Part shown: positions 1 through 5,952 of the stretch, one piece after another
Layout: every line of letters starts with the position of its first letter
Position numbering within the stretch: the first letter of the stretch is position 1
Assembly: GCA_002501065.1 (NCBI GenBank)
Contig: DLRK01000132.1
Location: forward strand, 1 to 10,922
Source of the DNA: Akkermansiaceae bacterium UBA7890
Lineage (GTDB): Bacteria; Verrucomicrobiota; Verrucomicrobiia; Verrucomicrobiales; Akkermansiaceae
Direction: 5' to 3'
Length of the DNA stretch: 10,922 bases
Position numbers and translations under genes: made by a program
Notes under the pieces: generated by a model
The model's input: only the letters and a program-made list of their open reading frames with translations
Database searches by the model: none
Told to the model about the DNA's origin: nothing

Positions 1-24
1 GTTCGACTCCTCTCGGGCGCGCCA
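1..24 (+). tRNA. 3' end of a class II tRNA, probably tRNA-Ser (partial)
   Basis: The first 24 bases fit the end of a tRNA: a T-loop reading TTCGACT, the 3' half of a T-stem (CCTCT), seven acceptor bases (CGGGCGC), discriminator G and an encoded CCA at 22-24. A G discriminator is typical of tRNA-Ser, so serine is the best guess, but the anticodon lies outside the window. The 5' part is cut by the window edge. Confidence 0.75.
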
Positions 25-549
25 TTGATTATCAACAGGTTGCGACAAGTCTAGGAGGCGGTCGATTTTGGGTCCCGCCCGAATACCGCCCTTAAAATCC
101 GCACTGCGCGATGACCATGATTCGGTAGTCGGTGCACCGGTCTTGAAAACCGTACAGCAACGTTTTCGGCATGTTGCGAATCGTTGTTAATCGTCTGAGG
201 ATTAGGCGTTTCGCGCACAAAGCGCAACGCGCCGAAACGTCCCGGAATACGCCGTTTCCATCCAAAGAGGTAACGTAAACGGTAACCCCAGCTCGGCGAT
301 CGAAGGCACTGGTCTCGGGCCAAGATTTGAACGGTTCGGGAGGGCCGATGAGCTCTCAATTCGCTGCTTGGCCTCTGAACTCCCTCGCGCTCGCCCCCCC
401 GAAAGATCTGCACGAGTTGATTCCTCGCCGGGCTCACTTCGAATGGAATATATCGATGCTTCTAGATTCAGGTAAGATTGGTGATCGGCAACTTGAAGCG
501 GCAATGTCAGCGAGACGAAGCCTCCCTTCTCCTCACTTTATGGGGAATT
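25..549. other. Intergenic stretch between two tRNAs, no supported gene
   Basis: I find no convincing protein-coding gene on either strand. The open frames here have no recognisable motifs, and the plus-strand frame from 327 runs straight through the tRNA-Tyr. Two minor items are visible. One is a small perfect palindrome (TTGAT-T-ATCAA, 25-35) directly after the tRNA-Ser end. The other is a tRNA-Ser-like anticodon arm at about 134-153, listed separately. The stretch may hold decayed gene or mobile-element debris between two tRNA genes, but nothing proves that. Confidence 0.5.
111..160 (+). pseudogene. Possible tRNA-Ser(UGA)-derived remnant
   Basis: Bases 134-152 read GCACCGGTCTTGAAAACCG. 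This has the form of a tRNA-Ser anticodon arm: loop CTTGAAA (142-148, anticodon TGA at 144-146) closed by four base pairs, with the fifth pair broken. The preceding bases contain GGTAGTCGG, loosely reminiscent of a D-arm. Downstream there is no T-arm (no GTTCGA-type loop) and no acceptor strand that pairs, so it cannot be a working tRNA. It could be a relic left by integration or duplication at the neighbouring tRNA-Ser, or simply chance. Confidence is low. Confidence 0.3.
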
Positions 550-634
<85 letters not shown>

Positions 635-635
<1 letters not shown>

Positions 636-653
636 CTCTCTAAATGAGAGAGT
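635..653 (+). terminator. Hairpin abutting tRNA-Tyr, possible terminator or processing signal
   Basis: ACTCTCT (635-641) and AGAGAGT (647-653) form a perfect 7-bp stem around the 5-base loop AAATG. The stem begins at the last A of the tRNA CCA. There is no T-run after it (the next bases are TACAAGAG), so it does not meet the usual rho-independent pattern. A role in 3' maturation or weak termination of the tRNA transcript is the most sensible guess. Confidence 0.35.
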
Positions 654-936
654 TACAAGAGATTCTGATCTCAGCGCGGGAAATGCAAAATGAGTGAGCG
701 GGCCATTTACGGGCCACTCTTGGACCTCCGGGCACGATAAGGATGCCTTTGGGCTACGCGATATTGGGTTAACGGCGGATCCTGAGTAAATTAGGCCGGA
801 GGATCCATCATCAAAATCAATAGTTTGTTTCTATACATCGAGTCAGTTGATGATAGTGTTTCCGATGACTCATGAGGTTGCACCGTCCTTGAGCAGTAAG
901 ATGTCGCGCCGGAGTCCATGGAACTCGGGAAGAGCC
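636..936. other. Intergenic stretch after tRNA-Tyr, no supported gene
   Basis: Apart from the hairpin at its left edge I see nothing that can be supported. The open frames crossing the right end show no domain-like pattern and conflict with the minus-strand remnant at 937-1276. It lies immediately downstream of a tRNA 3' end, a common place for integrated elements and their debris. I see no integrase, no direct repeat of the tRNA end and no insertion-sequence ends here. Confidence 0.4.
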
Positions 937-1276
937 TTAGGGCAAAAGATGCCATTTGCGATCGAAGAGGCCCGGCGACTGAAGGACCTCTTGCGAGGGA
1001 CGGGCCGACATCGAGATTTGGTACTCGCCTCGGTAGTGAGCGGCAATGTCCTCCACATCGCGAAGCTGGCGGGCCAACTCGGGACTTTCCGCGATGGCAG
1101 CTTCGGCGGCCTGGGCCTCGCTACGAGGCAGGCGATCGAATCGTGGGCTCGCTCACCTCCAGGAGGACTGCAATCTCGTCGTGTTTCATCCCGGACAGTC
1201 GTAAGAGTTTCAGGGGCGATCTCTTCTTCGATCGTCTCGGAAGAACGTCTTGCCAATTGTCATTGACGCCCGTCAA
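937..1276 (-). pseudogene. Degenerate sigma-factor/anti-sigma-like remnant
   Basis: On the minus strand a frame from 1276 (TTG) to a stop at 1121-1123 encodes 51 residues including RLSGMKHDEIAVLLEVSEPT. This has the spacing and residues of a sigma-70 region-4 or similar helix-turn-helix. The frame then stops without the usual trailing basic helix. A second frame, open from 1152 to the stop at 937-939, encodes 71 residues. Its part FDRLPRSEAQ...IAESPELARQLRD resembles the N-terminal helical segment of anti-sigma factors (an acidic/alanine-rich helix followed by a 'sPELa..L' motif). The two frames overlap by about 30 bases and neither has a full-length product. I read this as one frameshifted gene or a truncated sigma/anti-sigma pair. 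It points away from the catabolic cluster. The HTH pattern is visible; the family assignment is inference. Confidence 0.35.
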
Positions 1277-1279
1277 AAT
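1250..1279 (+). promoter_or_regulatory. Weak candidate promoter of the catabolic cluster
   Basis: TTGCCA (1250-1255) and CAAAAT (1274-1279) could serve as -35 and -10 boxes with an 18-base spacer, just upstream of the first gene. The fit to consensus is modest. The palindrome at 1257-1276 would lie across the spacer and the -10 box, a position suited to repression. Confidence 0.25.
1257..1276 (+). promoter_or_regulatory. Candidate operator upstream of the first cluster gene
   Basis: The 20 bases TTGTCATTGACGCCCGTCAA contain a perfect inverted repeat, TTGACG-CC-CGTCAA (1263-1276), preceded by TGTCA (1258-1262). The octamer TTGTCATT here (1257-1264) recurs at 5917-5924 in the array before the SorC-type regulator gene. 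The site ends 21 bases before the ATG of the first gene. The repeats are read directly; binding by the local SorC protein is inferred from the shared element. Confidence 0.45.
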
Positions 1280-1297
1280 TCATTGAAGGTGGGAGGA

Positions 1298-2032
1298 ATG
1301 AAGGACGATTTGGCCCTGCAGAGCACGCCGGATGGAGGAACGATGGTCCGGGAGGATTCCGGAGGGCGGCGGGTGCCCTTGGGCATGGTGCAGAAGACGA
1401 TGGCCAAGCGGATGTTGCAGAGCGCGCGGGAGATCCCGCAGTTTTCGGTGAGCCGGGAACTGGATGCCGAGCTGCTGGGCGTCCGGCGGGCGCGGATCAA
1501 TGCGGAGATCGACGACGATGACCGGCGAGTGAGCGTCACGGCATTGCTGATCTGGCTGACTGCGCTGGCGCTGCGCAAGCACCCCCGCATGAACAGCCGT
1601 TTCGACGAGGACGCCGCGATTCAGCATGAGCAGGTCAACATGGCGGTGGCGATGGATACCCCGTATGGGCTGGTGGCACCGGTGATCCACGGGGCCGAGG
1701 CGCTTTCGGTGGCGGACACGGCAGTGGCCCTGAATGAGCTGGCGGCGCGCGCGATGGAAAAGCGCCTGACGATGAATGACTTTGCGGACGCCACCTTCAC
1801 CACCAGCAACTTGGGGATGTTCGGGATCAGCGGATTCACGCCGCTGGTCAATCCGCCCCAGGGCGCGATCATCGGGGTGGGAGCGCCGCGCACTGCGGTG
1901 CGGACCGACGACGAGGGCCAGCTCGTCCCAACCCGCGCGATCGAACTTACCGTCACGGCCGACCACCGCATCCTCGATGGAGCCGAAGTGGCACGCTTTT
2001 TACAAACCCTGGCGGAGAGCGTCGGGAAGTAA
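1298..2032 (+). CDS. Dihydrolipoamide acyltransferase (E2) catalytic core without lipoyl domain
   Basis: This is the catalytic domain of the E2 component of a 2-oxoacid (pyruvate/acetoin-type) dehydrogenase complex, which moves an acyl group from lipoyl-lysine to CoA. The 244-residue product shows the core landmarks: a start motif around residues 26-55 (VPLGMVQKTMAKRM...SRELD), the segment VAMDTPYGLVAPVI (118-130), TTSNLGMFGISGFTPLVNPP (168-187) and the catalytic HxxxDG motif (H223, D227). Usual E2 proteins are 400-550 residues with one to three lipoyl domains and a peripheral-subunit-binding domain. Both are absent here, and only about 25 linker-like residues precede the core. A lone lipoyl domain is encoded at 5646-5879 and probably works with it. 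ATG 1298 is preceded by GGGAGG only one base away. ATG 1343, with GGAGGAA at 1334-1340, has better ribosome-site spacing and would remove 15 residues, leaving the core intact. Confidence 0.93.
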   Translation: MKDDLALQSTPDGGTMVREDSGGRRVPLGMVQKTMAKRMLQSAREIPQFSVSRELDAELLGVRRARINAEIDDDDRRVSVTALLIWLTALALRKHPRMNSRFDEDAAIQHEQVNMAVAMDTPYGLVAPVIHGAEALSVADTAVALNELAARAMEKRLTMNDFADATFTTSNLGMFGISGFTPLVNPPQGAIIGVGAPRTAVRTDDEGQLVPTRAIELTVTADHRILDGAEVARFLQTLAESVGK

Positions 2033-2062
2033 CGAATCACCTCAACAAAGAGACCAAAAATA

Positions 2063-2866
2063 ATGATTAAAGATCTCAAGGAAGCCTGCGGATTGCCGGT
2101 TTCATTCGACACGGAAAGCTCGGAGCTGATCTTGGGCGACGGATTGAACGACCCTTCGTATTGCGTTCGGAATCTGCACGACCTCAAGGCGGTTTGGGCC
2201 AAACCGATCGAGGAGGATGACCAGGTGATCTACCGTTACACCTCGGCGCTGCACCTCAAGGAAGACGCGCCGGTGTGGAAGAAGGCGAACATGGCTTACG
2301 GCATCGTAATCTTCGTGCCCGGCACCTTCAGCGGTGAATACGTCAAGAGCTCCGGCCAGTACCACCCGCCCGTCCAACCATGCAACATGGGCACGCCGGA
2401 AATCTACACCGTGCTCTCCGGGGTCGGGCATTTCCTCCTGCAGAAGGCGAGTCCCCCGTTTTCCAAGATCGAGGACGCGGTGATGGTCGAGGTCCAGGAG
2501 GGCGAGACCTTCGTGGTGCCGCCCGACTACGGGCATCTCCAGATCAATCCCGGTCCCGAACCCCTGGTCTTCTCCTATGCCGTGATGGACGGAATGAAGG
2601 GCTGCTACGATCCGTTCAAGACGCGCAAGGGAGCGATCTATCACGAGATGGCGGAGGGGGAGGAGCGTTACGTCTTCAATGGCCGCTACCCCGACCACGT
2701 ACCGTTGCGCGTGCTGCGCGCGGCGGACCTCTGCCAACTGCCGGAGTTGAATGAGAGGGTGACCTACCAGGCCATCCGCGACCGTCTTCCCGAGTTGCCC
2801 TTCCTGACCGACCCGACCGTCTTTCCCGAGTCGGCAGCCCTGCAGCCGGCTGCTGCCAAGGCCTGA
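2063..2866 (+). CDS. Cupin-type glucose-6-phosphate isomerase family protein
   Basis: The 267-residue protein carries the cupin phosphoglucose isomerase domain, which in the archaeal-type family interconverts glucose-6-phosphate and fructose-6-phosphate at a metal centre. Visible hallmarks are GTFSGEYVKSSGQYHPP (87-103), TPEIYTVLSGVGHFLLQ (111-127) and a late VVPPDYGHLQINPG (151-164). Metal ligands H101, E113 and H158 match the family pattern. The first usual histidine (GHYHP) is glutamine here (Q99). The protein is longer than the roughly 190-residue archaeal enzyme, with about 60 extra N-terminal residues and a tail containing YVFNGRYPDHVPLRVLRA. No strong ribosome site precedes the ATG. 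It sits between the E2 core and the cyclase gene, so its real substrate is probably the pathway's sugar phosphate or keto-sugar. Family call is firm; the reaction is uncertain. Confidence 0.82.
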   Translation: MIKDLKEACGLPVSFDTESSELILGDGLNDPSYCVRNLHDLKAVWAKPIEEDDQVIYRYTSALHLKEDAPVWKKANMAYGIVIFVPGTFSGEYVKSSGQYHPPVQPCNMGTPEIYTVLSGVGHFLLQKASPPFSKIEDAVMVEVQEGETFVVPPDYGHLQINPGPEPLVFSYAVMDGMKGCYDPFKTRKGAIYHEMAEGEERYVFNGRYPDHVPLRVLRAADLCQLPELNERVTYQAIRDRLPELPFLTDPTVFPESAALQPAAAKA

Positions 2867-2885
2867 TCACACCATCCCGAACTGC

Positions 2886-3587
2886 ATGAGCATCCTGAAA
2901 TCAAAACGTATCGTCGAGCTGAGCCACCGCATGGTGCCCGGCGAGGAGGAGTTCCCGCTCGAGATCGAGACCTTCAATGCCGACGAGGTCATGGCCAAGA
3001 CGGCCCGGGCGAGCACCCACACCATCGAACGCCGCGAGGACATCTGGTACATCATCCAGGAGGTGAAGATGAGCTCGCACGTCGGAACCCACGTCGAGTT
3101 TCCCTACCACCATCTCAAGGAGGGAAAAAGCGCGGCGGACTATCCCCTCGAACGCCTCATCGGTGAGGCCGTCCTCTTCGACTTCTCCTACAAGAAGAAG
3201 GACGAGGAGATCACCAAGCAGGAGATCATCGATACCGGCATCGAGGTGAAGAAGGGTGACATCGCCGTGATCCGCACCGACATGCACAAGCTCTGGAAGA
3301 CCCCGCAAGGACACGACCGCCCGGTCCTCTCCCTCGAGGCCACCAGCTACCTCGTCGAGGAGGTGGGCATCCACACCATCGCCACCGATGCCACGGGCCT
3401 CGAAGTGCGCGGCCGGGACGACCAGCCGGTGCACGTGATGCTTTTCGAGAACGACGTGGCCATGGTTGAGTCGCTGACAAACCTCGACCAGCTCAAGTCG
3501 ACCCGCTTTGAAATCCTCATCCTGCCCCTGCCGGTCGAGGGCATGGACTCCTGCCCGGTGCGGGCGCTGGCCCTCGAGAACGAATAG
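2886..3587 (+). CDS. Cyclase-family metal-dependent hydrolase (kynurenine formamidase-like)
   Basis: The 233-residue protein belongs to the cyclase family (PF04199), metal hydrolases that include kynurenine formamidase, isatin hydrolase and many uncharacterised amide or lactone hydrolases. The metal motif HxGTHxDxPxH appears as HVGTHVEFPYH (H65, H69, E71, H75), with Glu in place of the usual Asp. The later landmarks are HVMLFENDVAMVESLTNLDQL (from H183) and the typical closing PLPVEGMDSCPVRALAL (214-230). It begins 19 bases after the isomerase gene, without a clear Shine-Dalgarno, and ends 5 bases before the E1 alpha gene, so it is part of the same operon. No tryptophan-degradation genes are nearby. 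A ring-opening or ester/lactone-cleaving step on a sugar-derived compound is more likely than kynurenine chemistry; that is inference. Confidence 0.85.
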   Translation: MSILKSKRIVELSHRMVPGEEEFPLEIETFNADEVMAKTARASTHTIERREDIWYIIQEVKMSSHVGTHVEFPYHHLKEGKSAADYPLERLIGEAVLFDFSYKKKDEEITKQEIIDTGIEVKKGDIAVIRTDMHKLWKTPQGHDRPVLSLEATSYLVEEVGIHTIATDATGLEVRGRDDQPVHVMLFENDVAMVESLTNLDQLKSTRFEILILPLPVEGMDSCPVRALALENE

Positions 3588-3592
3588 ACCTC

Positions 3593-4585
3593 ATGGACGA
3601 CCTCAAGAAACTCTACGGCGAGATGCTGCTGCTGCGCCACTTCGACCAGCAGTGCATGGATCTCAAGAAGAAGGACATCATCTACTCGGGCTACCATCCC
3701 TACGAAGGCCAGGAAGGTGTTGCGGTGGGATTCTGCGGCGCCCTGCGCGGGGATGACGTGCTCCTCTCCACCCACCGTCCGCACTGCCACGCCGTGGCCA
3801 AGGGCTGCACCCTGGAAGCCGTCCTCACCGAAATGATGGGGCGGGTGACCGGTTGCAGCGGGGGATTGGGCGGAGCGATGCAATTCCTCGCGCCCGAGGA
3901 CAATTTCTACTGCGGCTCGGTGGTCGGCAGCAATGTCGGTCTCGCCACCGGCTTCGCCATGGCGATGAAGCAGAACAAGACCGACAGCGTCTGCATGTGC
4001 CTCTTCGGTGACGGGGCCTCCAACCACGGGACCTTCCACGAGGGTCTCAACCTCGCCGCCATCTGGAATCTCCCCGTGGTCTTCGTCTGTGAGAACAACC
4101 AGTTCGCGGAAGCCATGCCCGTCGAGGAGTTCGTCTCCTGCGAACGCATTTCGGCGCGCGCCAAGGGATACGGTCTCGAGGAAATCACGGTGGATGCCAA
4201 CGACGTCGAGGAAGCCCGCCGCGTTGCCGAGGAAGCCATCGAGAAATGCCGTCGCGGCGAGGGGCCGGTCCTCATCGAGGCCGTGACCTACCGCATCAAG
4301 GGCCACTACGTCGGTGATCCCGAAGCCACTTACCGCGACCCGAAGGATGTCGAGGCCGCCCGCGAGAAGGAGCCCTTGAAGCGGGCCAAGGAGAAGCTCC
4401 TCGAAGCCGGTGTCGACGAGGCCGAGCTCGACGCCATGCAAGAAGCCGTGGTCGCGAAACTTGCGAGGCTCGAAACCTGGGCCCTCGAGCAGGAGTTTCC
4501 GACCCTCGAGGCCGCAGTCGATCACGTCGGGATCGCGCTTGAGAACGCCCCGGAGGTGCGCGGTCCCCAATCCCTTGTTCTCTAG
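3593..4585 (+). CDS. Thiamine-diphosphate-dependent dehydrogenase E1 alpha subunit
   Basis: This is the alpha subunit of a pyruvate/acetoin-type dehydrogenase E1, which with E1 beta decarboxylates or cleaves its substrate on thiamine diphosphate and passes the acyl group to lipoyl-lysine. The 330-residue length is normal. The cofactor motif is clear: GDG at 139-141 through NN at 168-169 (GDGASNHGTFHEGLNLAAIW...VFVCENN). Other landmarks are the HPYEGQEGVAVG entry segment, STHRPHCHAVAKG (59-71) with H64 and H66, the glycine-rich GGLGGAMQFLAP, and RIKGHYVGDPEATYRDP (234-250). The histidine segment reads PHCH where many relatives have GHGH. Sequence alone does not separate pyruvate, branched-chain or acetoin substrates. 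The lack of an adjacent E3, and the sugar genes nearby, argue against a housekeeping pyruvate dehydrogenase. Confidence 0.95.
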   Translation: MDDLKKLYGEMLLLRHFDQQCMDLKKKDIIYSGYHPYEGQEGVAVGFCGALRGDDVLLSTHRPHCHAVAKGCTLEAVLTEMMGRVTGCSGGLGGAMQFLAPEDNFYCGSVVGSNVGLATGFAMAMKQNKTDSVCMCLFGDGASNHGTFHEGLNLAAIWNLPVVFVCENNQFAEAMPVEEFVSCERISARAKGYGLEEITVDANDVEEARRVAEEAIEKCRRGEGPVLIEAVTYRIKGHYVGDPEATYRDPKDVEAAREKEPLKRAKEKLLEAGVDEAELDAMQEAVVAKLARLETWALEQEFPTLEAAVDHVGIALENAPEVRGPQSLVL

Positions 4586-4606
4586 CACCCCTTACCACAC
4601 GGAATC

Positions 4607-5611
4607 ATGCCAACAGTCACATTCGGAGAAGCGATTCGTCAGGCCTACGACGAGGAGATGACCCGCGACAAGAACGTCTGCCTCATCGGCGAGGACGTCG
4701 GTCGCTGGGGCAGCCTCTACCGCTCATCGCGGGGTTTGCTGGAAAAGTTCGGTCCCGACCAGATCAAGGACACCCCCATCTCGGAGGCGGCCATCGCCGG
4801 ATGCGGGGTGGGAGCCGCGGCGATGGGGATGCGCCCCATCGTGGAGATCATGTACATCGATTTCATCTCGATCTCGATGGACCAGATCGTGAACCATGCC
4901 GCCAAGTGGCGCCAACTCTCCAACGGGAAGGTCAAGCTGCCCATGGTGTTCAAGACCCAGGGTGGAGCGGGTCGGCGCAATTCTTCGCAGCACTCCCAGT
5001 GTCTCGAGAACTGGTTCGTTTACGTCCCCGGCCTCATCACGGTGATGCCGTCGACGCCCTACGACGTGAAGGGACTGCTCAAGTCCGCCATCCGGGACGA
5101 CAACCCGGTGGTCTTCATCGAGCACAAGTCGCTCTATTTCGACAAGGGCGAGGTGCCGGAGGAGGAATACCTCATTCCCCTCGGCGTGGCTGACGTCAAG
5201 AGGGTCGGCGAGGATCTCACCATCGTGGCCACTTCATGGATGGTCTCGTTCGCGCTCAAGGCGGCCGAGCAACTCCAGGAAGAGGGAATCTCCTGCGAAG
5301 TCATCGACCCGCGCACGCTCTGGCCCCTCGACAAGGACACCATCATCAAGTCCGTCCGCAAGACCGGCCGCTGCATGGTGGTCACGGAGGCCTCCGCGGA
5401 GGGCGGATGGAGCGGGGAGGTGTCCTCCGTGGTCCACGAACATTGCTTCAGCGACCTACGCAGCCCCGTCAAGCGGCACTGCGGCATGAGGACCGGGATT
5501 CCCTACGGCCCCACCCTGGAGATGCAGTGCATCCCCAGTGCCGAATCGATCGCCGGGGCGGCCCGCGACCTGGTGGCCCAGGAGGTGACCGCGGCGGGAG
5601 CGGCACTCTAA
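4607..5611 (+). CDS. Thiamine-diphosphate-dependent dehydrogenase E1 beta subunit
   Basis: This is the partner of the E1 alpha encoded immediately upstream (21-base gap); together they form the alpha2-beta2 E1 of a 2-oxoacid/acetoin dehydrogenase complex. The 334-residue protein shows the transketolase-like pyrimidine-binding part (FGEAIRQAYDEEM, LIGEDVG) and DTPISEAAIAG with E60, the residue that activates thiamine diphosphate. It also has FKTQGGAGRRNSSQHSQ (115-131) with H129, and the C-terminal transketolase domain (LTIVATSWMV, DPRTLWPLDKDTI, VTEASAEGGW, GIPYGPTLE). The length is normal and nothing is missing. Substrate choice cannot be read from sequence. The gene continues the operon towards the lipoyl-domain gene 34 bases on. 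Confidence 0.95.
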   Translation: MPTVTFGEAIRQAYDEEMTRDKNVCLIGEDVGRWGSLYRSSRGLLEKFGPDQIKDTPISEAAIAGCGVGAAAMGMRPIVEIMYIDFISISMDQIVNHAAKWRQLSNGKVKLPMVFKTQGGAGRRNSSQHSQCLENWFVYVPGLITVMPSTPYDVKGLLKSAIRDDNPVVFIEHKSLYFDKGEVPEEEYLIPLGVADVKRVGEDLTIVATSWMVSFALKAAEQLQEEGISCEVIDPRTLWPLDKDTIIKSVRKTGRCMVVTEASAEGGWSGEVSSVVHEHCFSDLRSPVKRHCGMRTGIPYGPTLEMQCIPSAESIAGAARDLVAQEVTAAGAAL

Positions 5612-5645
5612 CAGAAATCCGAATTTCCAGAGAACAGAAGAAGCA

Positions 5646-5879
5646 ATGGCAACCGAATTCAAGATGCCCATGCTGGGTGAGGTGATGGAAGAGGGCCGCA
5701 TTGTGGCCTGGCTCAAGGAGGAAGGCGCTGCGGTGGAACGCGGCGAGAACATCGTGGAGGTCGAGACCGACAAGGCCACCATGGAGGTCGAGTCCACCAC
5801 CTCCGGGGTGCTGAAACAGATCCTGGTCCCGGCAGGCGAAACCGTCCCGGTCAACACGACCTTGGCGCTCATTGAGTGA
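5646..5879 (+). CDS. Free-standing lipoyl domain protein
   Basis: This 77-residue protein is essentially one biotinyl/lipoyl attachment domain. K43, in VEVETDKATMEVES (37-50), is the expected lipoylated lysine. GEVMEEGRIVAWLKEEGAAVERGE gives the first half of the sandwich and GVLKQILVPAGETVPVNTTLALIE the second half. It ends straight after the domain, with no linker, subunit-binding domain or acyltransferase core. It would act as the swinging arm between E1 (encoded just upstream) and the separate E2 core at 1298-2032. A biotin carrier is less likely: the motif is DKA, not MKM, and no carboxylase genes are present. A glycine-cleavage H protein is excluded by the sequence pattern. The ribosome site is weak and purine-rich (AGAAGAAG). 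Confidence 0.92.
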   Translation: MATEFKMPMLGEVMEEGRIVAWLKEEGAAVERGENIVEVETDKATMEVESTTSGVLKQILVPAGETVPVNTTLALIE

Positions 5880-5896
5880 CGGCCAGCGACGCGCCC

Positions 5897-5934
5897 TGTC
5901 ATTTGACAATCTCTACTTGTCATTTGTCAATCTC
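5897..5934 (+). promoter_or_regulatory. Candidate SorC-regulator operator array (tandem repeat of TGTCA elements)
   Basis: Two 17-base repeats, TGTCATTTGACAATCTC (5897-5913) and TGTCATTTGTCAATCTC (5918-5934), differ at one base and are offset by 21 bp, two helical turns. Within them, TGTCA or its complement TGACA starts at 5897, 5904, 5918 and 5925, a strict multiple-of-7 spacing. The first copy is itself an inverted repeat (TGTCA-TT-TGACA). The array ends 18 bases before the ATG of the SorC-family gene, fitting autoregulation. TTGACA at 5903-5908 also matches a -35 box, although no good -10 box follows. Repeats are observed; binding is inferred. Confidence 0.6.
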
Positions 5935-5952
5935 CACTCGACACTCTCCCGC

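Noticed and set aside
847..1286. Overlapping plus-strand open frames of 122-139 codons
   Set aside because: No domain-like pattern. They lie antisense to the more protein-like minus-strand segments with the helix-turn-helix pattern and overlap the operator region.
2063..2866. The cupin protein as an IolB/KduI-type inositol or uronate isomerase
   Set aside because: The PEIYTVLSG and late PPDYGH motifs match the phosphoglucose isomerase cupin family better, and no other inositol genes are present.
3347..4588. A 413-codon open frame on the minus strand opposite E1 alpha
   Set aside because: Antisense shadow of the E1 alpha and cyclase genes; no recognisable domain.
5646..5879. The small lipoyl protein as a biotin carrier or glycine-cleavage H protein
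   Set aside because: It has ETDKA rather than the biotin MKM motif, is shorter than H proteins, and follows E1 genes directly.
5872..5952. N-terminal extension of the SorC regulator from a TTG codon
   Set aside because: The added residues do not resemble the family, the start overlaps the lipoyl gene's end, and it would place the repeat array within coding sequence.
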